This document shows, piece by piece, positions 34,746 through 38,545 of a stretch of DNA of 38,545 bases. The DNA is taken from contig PBKW01000015.1 of the NCBI GenBank assembly GCA_002721615.1, positions 1 through 38,545 of the forward strand, in the 5' to 3' direction. The translations under genes were made by a program, and so were the position numbers. Origin of the DNA: Chloroflexota bacterium. Its GTDB lineage: Bacteria; Chloroflexota; Dehalococcoidia; Lucifugimonadales; Lucifugimonadaceae. The notes beneath the pieces are model-generated. The model did no database searches. It saw only the letters and a list, made by a program, of their open reading frames with translations, and was not told where the DNA came from. Positions within the stretch are counted from its first letter, which is position 1; each line of letters opens with the position of its first letter.

Positions 34746-35291
34746 ATGGCGCGAGTTCCTTATGTCGAATATGAAGATGCTGGTTCTGAAGTAAAAAAAA
34801 TATACGACAAACAAAAAGGCTCTTTGGGGAAAATTCTTAATACTACATTGGTTCGTGGACATTGTCCTGAATTACTCAAAGGTATTACTGGAATGCAAAA
34901 AGCTCAGGAAAAAACGAGCTTTTCTCCTCTTTCATTAAGGCCTTTGCTGACTCTTTTAGTTTCTAAACTGAATGGTTGTCCCCACTGAATTGATATTCAT
35001 ACGATGAGGGGTCTCCGATTCGGGCATGATGAAAAAAAGCTTTCAAATATAGAAAATTATGAAACTGAAAGTTCCTTCAAGGAAGAGGAAAAAATTGCTC
35101 TAAGATTTGCTGAAGGAATGTCTAAGACTCCAGTAGAAGTAGACGAAATCCTTTTTAGTAAATTGAAGAAATTTTACTCAGACAATCAAATTGTGGAGAT
35201 TGCAACTATAATTTCTTTTCAAAATTTTAATGCAAAATTTAATGCTGCAATGAAGACGGATTCCAATGAGTTTTGCTCTTTAGATACTTAA
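34746..35291 (+). CDS. Second AhpD/carboxymuconolactone-decarboxylase-like selenoprotein, Sec81 in C-x-x-U-x-x-x-H
   Basis: One gene of 181 residues with in-frame TGA at 34986-34988. The 80 codons before it end SKLNGCPH, and after it the frame continues IDIHTMRGLRFG, giving C78-P-H-U81-x3-H85. This is the AhpD signature C-x-x-C-x-x-x-H with Sec at the second cysteine; here the His is kept, unlike in the other selenoprotein at 31343. No Glu stands at the usual catalytic place before the pair (sequence LRPLLTL). A weaker SECIS-like hairpin follows. It starts one base after the alpha/beta hydrolase stop and is probably made with it. Peroxide or thiol reduction is likely; the substrate is unknown. 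Confidence 0.82.
35003..35020 (+). promoter_or_regulatory. Weaker SECIS-like hairpin of the second AhpD-like selenoprotein
   Basis: GAG (35006-35008) pairs with CUC (35013-35015) around loop GGGU (35009-35012), and GAU (35003-35005) pairs with AUU (35018-35020) past a 2-nt bulge. The loop starts 20 nt after the UGA and begins with G. The stem is short, so this is the least certain of the three. Confidence 0.5.
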
Positions 35292-35334
35292 AACTCTTGA
35301 TTGTCACAAATTTTCTTTTTTTATAAGGTATTTG

Positions 35335-35363
35335 TTGACTTATTCTTGTTATGTAAATAGAAC
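35335..35363 (+). promoter_or_regulatory. Possible promoter before the flavoprotein gene
   Basis: TTGACT (35335-35340) and TAGAAC (35358-35363) are 17 bp apart, matching the -35 and -10 consensus at five and four of six bases. It would start transcription near 35370, about 50 bp before the ATG at 35421. Confidence 0.35.
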
Positions 35364-35420
35364 CTATATAAATATTACCAATTAAAAACTATATAACTAA
35401 TAAAATTAGAAAGGCTGTTT

Positions 35421-37148
35421 ATGAATTCTTTTCCTGATATTCAACACATCGAAACAGATGTTTTAATAATAGGTGGTGGTGTCGCTGGAATGATGGCGGC
35501 CGTTGGATGTGTACGATCTGGAGTAAAGCCGATTTTAATGACAAAAGCTACTTTCCCATCTGGGAGTTCTTCTATGGCAAGAGGTGGTTATAGTGCTGCA
35601 GTTTCCCGCTCGGATTCTCCAGAGTTTTATTACGAAGATGCCATAGCTGCTAGCGATGGATTGTGTAATCGACGTTTAATGAAAATAATGAGTTCTGAGG
35701 TTATAGAACGTACTTATGAACTTGATGAATGGGGTTTGGGTCTAGTCAAAACAGAAGATGGAAATTTTCATCAAAAAAATAGTGGTTCTCATAGAATGCC
35801 GCGATTGCTTCATTGTGGAAAGTTGATGGGAAAACCACTAATGAAAAGCCTAGCAAAAAAACTAAAAGAATGGGAAATCGAGACTCTTCAACATGTTATT
35901 TTTGTTGATTTTATGAAAGAGAATGGGAGAGTAACGGGAGCATGGGGTTTTTATTACCGGGACTCCCGTCCAGTTGTAGTTCATGCGAAATCTACTATTA
36001 TAGCCACAGGGGGCGCACCACAATTACACGAAGTTAATGATTCCCCTCCTTATGTTTCAGGAGACGGATATGCAATGGCGTTAAGGGCTGGAGCAAAATT
36101 GATAGACATGGAATTTATCGATTATCAACTTTTGACTGCTGCTCCTTTAAAGATCAGGGGTTACCCTCCACATACTAGCGGATTTATTCACGCGGGAGCT
36201 TATTTGTTAAATAGAGATAAAGAACGATTTATGTGGAATTACGATCCAGAAAATGGTGAGCGCTCTAGTAGAGCTATGATTAATAGAGCTGTTGGCATGG
36301 AGATATTTGAGGGAAGAGGTACTGAGAATTATGGTATTTACCTAGATACAAGCCATGTTATAGACGAGGTTAACAATGGAGCTACTTCAGACGTTATCCG
36401 AGTATTTAAGAACTCAGGTGTTGATCTCTCTAAAGATCCAATGGAAGTAGCAAGTGGACCACACACCTATTTAGGAGGTGTCCTTATAGATGAATGGGGT
36501 AGAACAAATGTTGAAGGATTGTACGCAGGAGGAGAAGCTGCCGGAGGGGTTCATGGTGCTAATAGATTAGGAGGTGCAGCTTTAGCGGATAGTTATGTGT
36601 TTGGTTTAAGGTCGGGAATAGGAGCAGCTTGTGAAATTTCCAACTTAGAGAAGCCAGATCCAGAGAAAGGAAAATGGAAAGAAGGTATAGAAACTATTAA
36701 AGAGAAATTTTCTGTAAACAAAGGCCCAGACGACAAAGAAATTAGAAAACAAGTACAAACTGTAGCTGTTTCACTAATAGGACAGATTAGACATGGAGAT
36801 AAATTGTTGAAGGCATTAGGCGAATTAGATGATTTGCAAAAAGAGAATCAGGGTTGTTTAATAAAGGGAGAATCAGACAAGGAAAAATTTGATACTTTAA
36901 GGAGAGTTCAAGAAACGGATAATTTAATTGAGGTATCGAAAATGTTGACTCTAGCAGCTCTAGAAAGAAAAGAAAGTAGAGGGGGGCATTTTAGAAATGA
37001 TTATCCAGAAATTGACGAGAATTGGGAATGTAGTTTAGTTGTGTTTGAAAATCAGGGTGAAATTGCTGTTGAAAGACGTGAAATTGTTCAAGAAGATGAG
37101 GCTGTAATTGAGCCAGAAAATCAGCCAGGAACAGCTAGTGTAGTGTAA
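35421..37148 (+). CDS. FAD-dependent fumarate reductase/succinate dehydrogenase flavoprotein-type oxidoreductase
   Basis: A 575-residue flavoprotein. FAD binding is seen at residues 13-40: TDVLIIGGGVAGMMAAV (GGGVAG 18-23). MARGGYSAA (about 52-60), GGAPQLHEV, and GVHGANRLGGAALADSYVFG near 382-401 match the fumarate reductase/SdhA/L-aspartate oxidase family. The C-terminal domain has LAALERKESRGGHFRNDYPEID (about 517-538), as in SdhA-type proteins. The capping-domain Arg/His residues fit this family but I cannot say which substrate it uses. No iron-sulfur or membrane-anchor subunit follows, so it may be a soluble oxidoreductase, not a full respiratory complex. ATG 35421 behind AAAGG. It is the last coding gene before the rRNA operon. 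Confidence 0.8.
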   Translation: MNSFPDIQHIETDVLIIGGGVAGMMAAVGCVRSGVKPILMTKATFPSGSSSMARGGYSAAVSRSDSPEFYYEDAIAASDGLCNRRLMKIMSSEVIERTYELDEWGLGLVKTEDGNFHQKNSGSHRMPRLLHCGKLMGKPLMKSLAKKLKEWEIETLQHVIFVDFMKENGRVTGAWGFYYRDSRPVVVHAKSTIIATGGAPQLHEVNDSPPYVSGDGYAMALRAGAKLIDMEFIDYQLLTAAPLKIRGYPPHTSGFIHAGAYLLNRDKERFMWNYDPENGERSSRAMINRAVGMEIFEGRGTENYGIYLDTSHVIDEVNNGATSDVIRVFKNSGVDLSKDPMEVASGPHTYLGGVLIDEWGRTNVEGLYAGGEAAGGVHGANRLGGAALADSYVFGLRSGIGAACEISNLEKPDPEKGKWKEGIETIKEKFSVNKGPDDKEIRKQVQTVAVSLIGQIRHGDKLLKALGELDDLQKENQGCLIKGESDKEKFDTLRRVQETDNLIEVSKMLTLAALERKESRGGHFRNDYPEIDENWECSLVVFENQGEIAVERREIVQEDEAVIEPENQPGTASVV

Positions 37149-37193
37149 ATTTGACAAGGAAAATCGGGCAGTTGAAAAAAAATAAAAAATAGA

Positions 37194-37222
37194 TTGACAA
37201 AGTTTCATTTTGGAAATAATAT
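37194..37222 (+). promoter_or_regulatory. Candidate rRNA promoter P1
   Basis: TTGACA (37194-37199) and TAATAT (37217-37222) are separated by 17 bp. The -35 is a perfect consensus, the -10 matches at four bases. It is about 330 bp before the 16S start, in the usual place for an rRNA promoter. Another TTGACA lies at 37151-37156, without a clear -10. Confidence 0.5.
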
Positions 37223-37313
37223 CACGCCCTGTTTCGTTTTTAGAAGCAAGGATAATTTTGATTAAAAAAGTTTGATTTTTAATTGGTTTAGTTATTATAT
37301 CTAGCCAGAATAT

Positions 37314-37357
37314 TAAAAAAAGAACCTTTTTTATTGACATGAAGGTTCTTTTTTTTA
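37314..37357 (+). terminator. Perfect hairpin terminator with A- and T-runs, upstream of the 16S rRNA
   Basis: AGAACCTT (37321-37328) and AAGGTTCT (37342-37349) pair perfectly, with a run of As before and a run of Ts directly after, so it can work in both directions. It would stop transcription from the flavoprotein gene or from P1. A TTGACA sits inside its loop (see next entry). Confidence 0.75.
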
Positions 37358-37361
37358 TAGT
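37334..37361 (+). promoter_or_regulatory. Candidate rRNA promoter P2, embedded in the terminator
   Basis: TTGACA (37334-37339) in the terminator loop and TATAGT (37356-37361) after its T-run, 16 bp apart. Five of six -10 bases match. About 190 bp before the 16S start. A third TTGACA at 37473-37478 has only a poor -10 (TGTAAG) behind it. Confidence 0.45.
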
Positions 37362-37551
37362 CTGGTTTATTGCTCTCTGTTTCAGAGGGTTTTGATCTTT
37401 TACATACGAATAGGGTGACACACACGTAAAAAAAACGACGGATTCGAATGGGTTCAAGTTATAATTTCCCGATTGACAAAAAGAGTGGGAAAACTGTAAG
37501 GGAAACTGATCAGTTACGTTCAATTTTGAACAACTCTTTTTAAAAGATACC

Positions 37552-38545
<994 letters not shown>

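Larger units (their letters stand above)
37149..37551 (+). other. rRNA leader region without coding genes
   Basis: About 400 bp between the flavoprotein gene and 16S rRNA. It holds four TTGACA hexamers, two of them in good promoter contexts, one strong hairpin terminator, a TATAAT at 37460-37465 without a clear -35, and a BoxA-like element just before the 16S start. I saw no tRNA gene in it. Confidence 0.7.

Noticed and set aside
16765-35291. UGA recoded as Trp or Gly in this organism (alternative genetic code)
   Set aside because: Tryptophan uses TGG throughout, the three UGAs lie only at redox positions with hairpins behind them, and the Lon-like gene ends at a TGA after its complete C-terminal region.
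37435-37465. T-arm-like sequence GATTCGAAT suggesting a tRNA before 16S
   Set aside because: The flanking bases do not form the 5-bp T-stem and no acceptor or anticodon arms can be folded around it on either strand.

Overview
The window looks like a chromosomal segment of an uncultured, AT-rich bacterium. It carries ordinary housekeeping genes (queG, gatAB, an htrA-type protease, rimO, gpmI) and ends inside the 5' two-thirds of a 16S rRNA gene. The length (38.5 kb) would fit a fosmid insert, and the mix of hydantoinase, creatininase, carboxymuconolactone-decarboxylase-like and VOC genes resembles uncultured marine or soil lineages. I do not assign a phylum: a 16S alignment would settle it. 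No phage, IS, CRISPR or plasmid genes were seen.

Layout. 1-4.2 kb: start of queG (-), a VTT/DedA-type membrane protein, an AEC permease, a VOC protein, a D-2-hydroxyacid dehydrogenase and a small lipoprotein. 4.2-10.5 kb: a leftward block htrA > diadenylate cyclase > 35-aa membrane peptide > methyltransferase > gatA > gatB. 10.6-13 kb: two tandem EamA transporters (the first broken by TAA) and a PPOX-type protein. 13-15.8 kb: an unnamed radical SAM protein followed by rimO. 15.9-17.7 kb: a DinB/maleylpyruvate-isomerase-like gene and a selenoprotein of the glycine/D-proline reductase B family. 17.7-23.4 kb: a leftward hyuA > hyuB > SDR > DapA-like operon. 23.6-29.9 kb: a Lon-like protease, a glycosyltransferase, a hypothetical exported protein, gpmI and a pentapeptide-repeat protein. 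30-35.3 kb: an aminotransferase, two AhpD-like selenoproteins, a redox-dead-looking AhpD-like paralogue, a creatininase-family protein, a VOC protein and an alpha/beta hydrolase broken by TAA. 35.4-37.1 kb: a fumarate-reductase-type flavoprotein. 37.15-38.5 kb: the rRNA leader and 16S rRNA.

The most important result is that three genes which look like pairs of short ORFs are each one gene read through an in-frame UGA. In every case the UGA falls exactly at a redox position (U-x-x-C once, C-x-x-U twice), the reading frame and homology continue on the other side, and a hairpin with a G-containing apical loop begins at the right distance downstream (17-20 nt to the loop), as in bacterial SECIS elements. 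The organism therefore very probably makes selenocysteine proteins. Among about 35 termination codons I could read, only the Lon-like gene ends in TGA. No selA/selB/selC/selD is in the window.

A conventional ORF caller would split or truncate all three selenoprotein genes, and would also mis-handle the two genes interrupted by TAA, which cannot be explained by selenocysteine and are better read as mutations or sequence errors.
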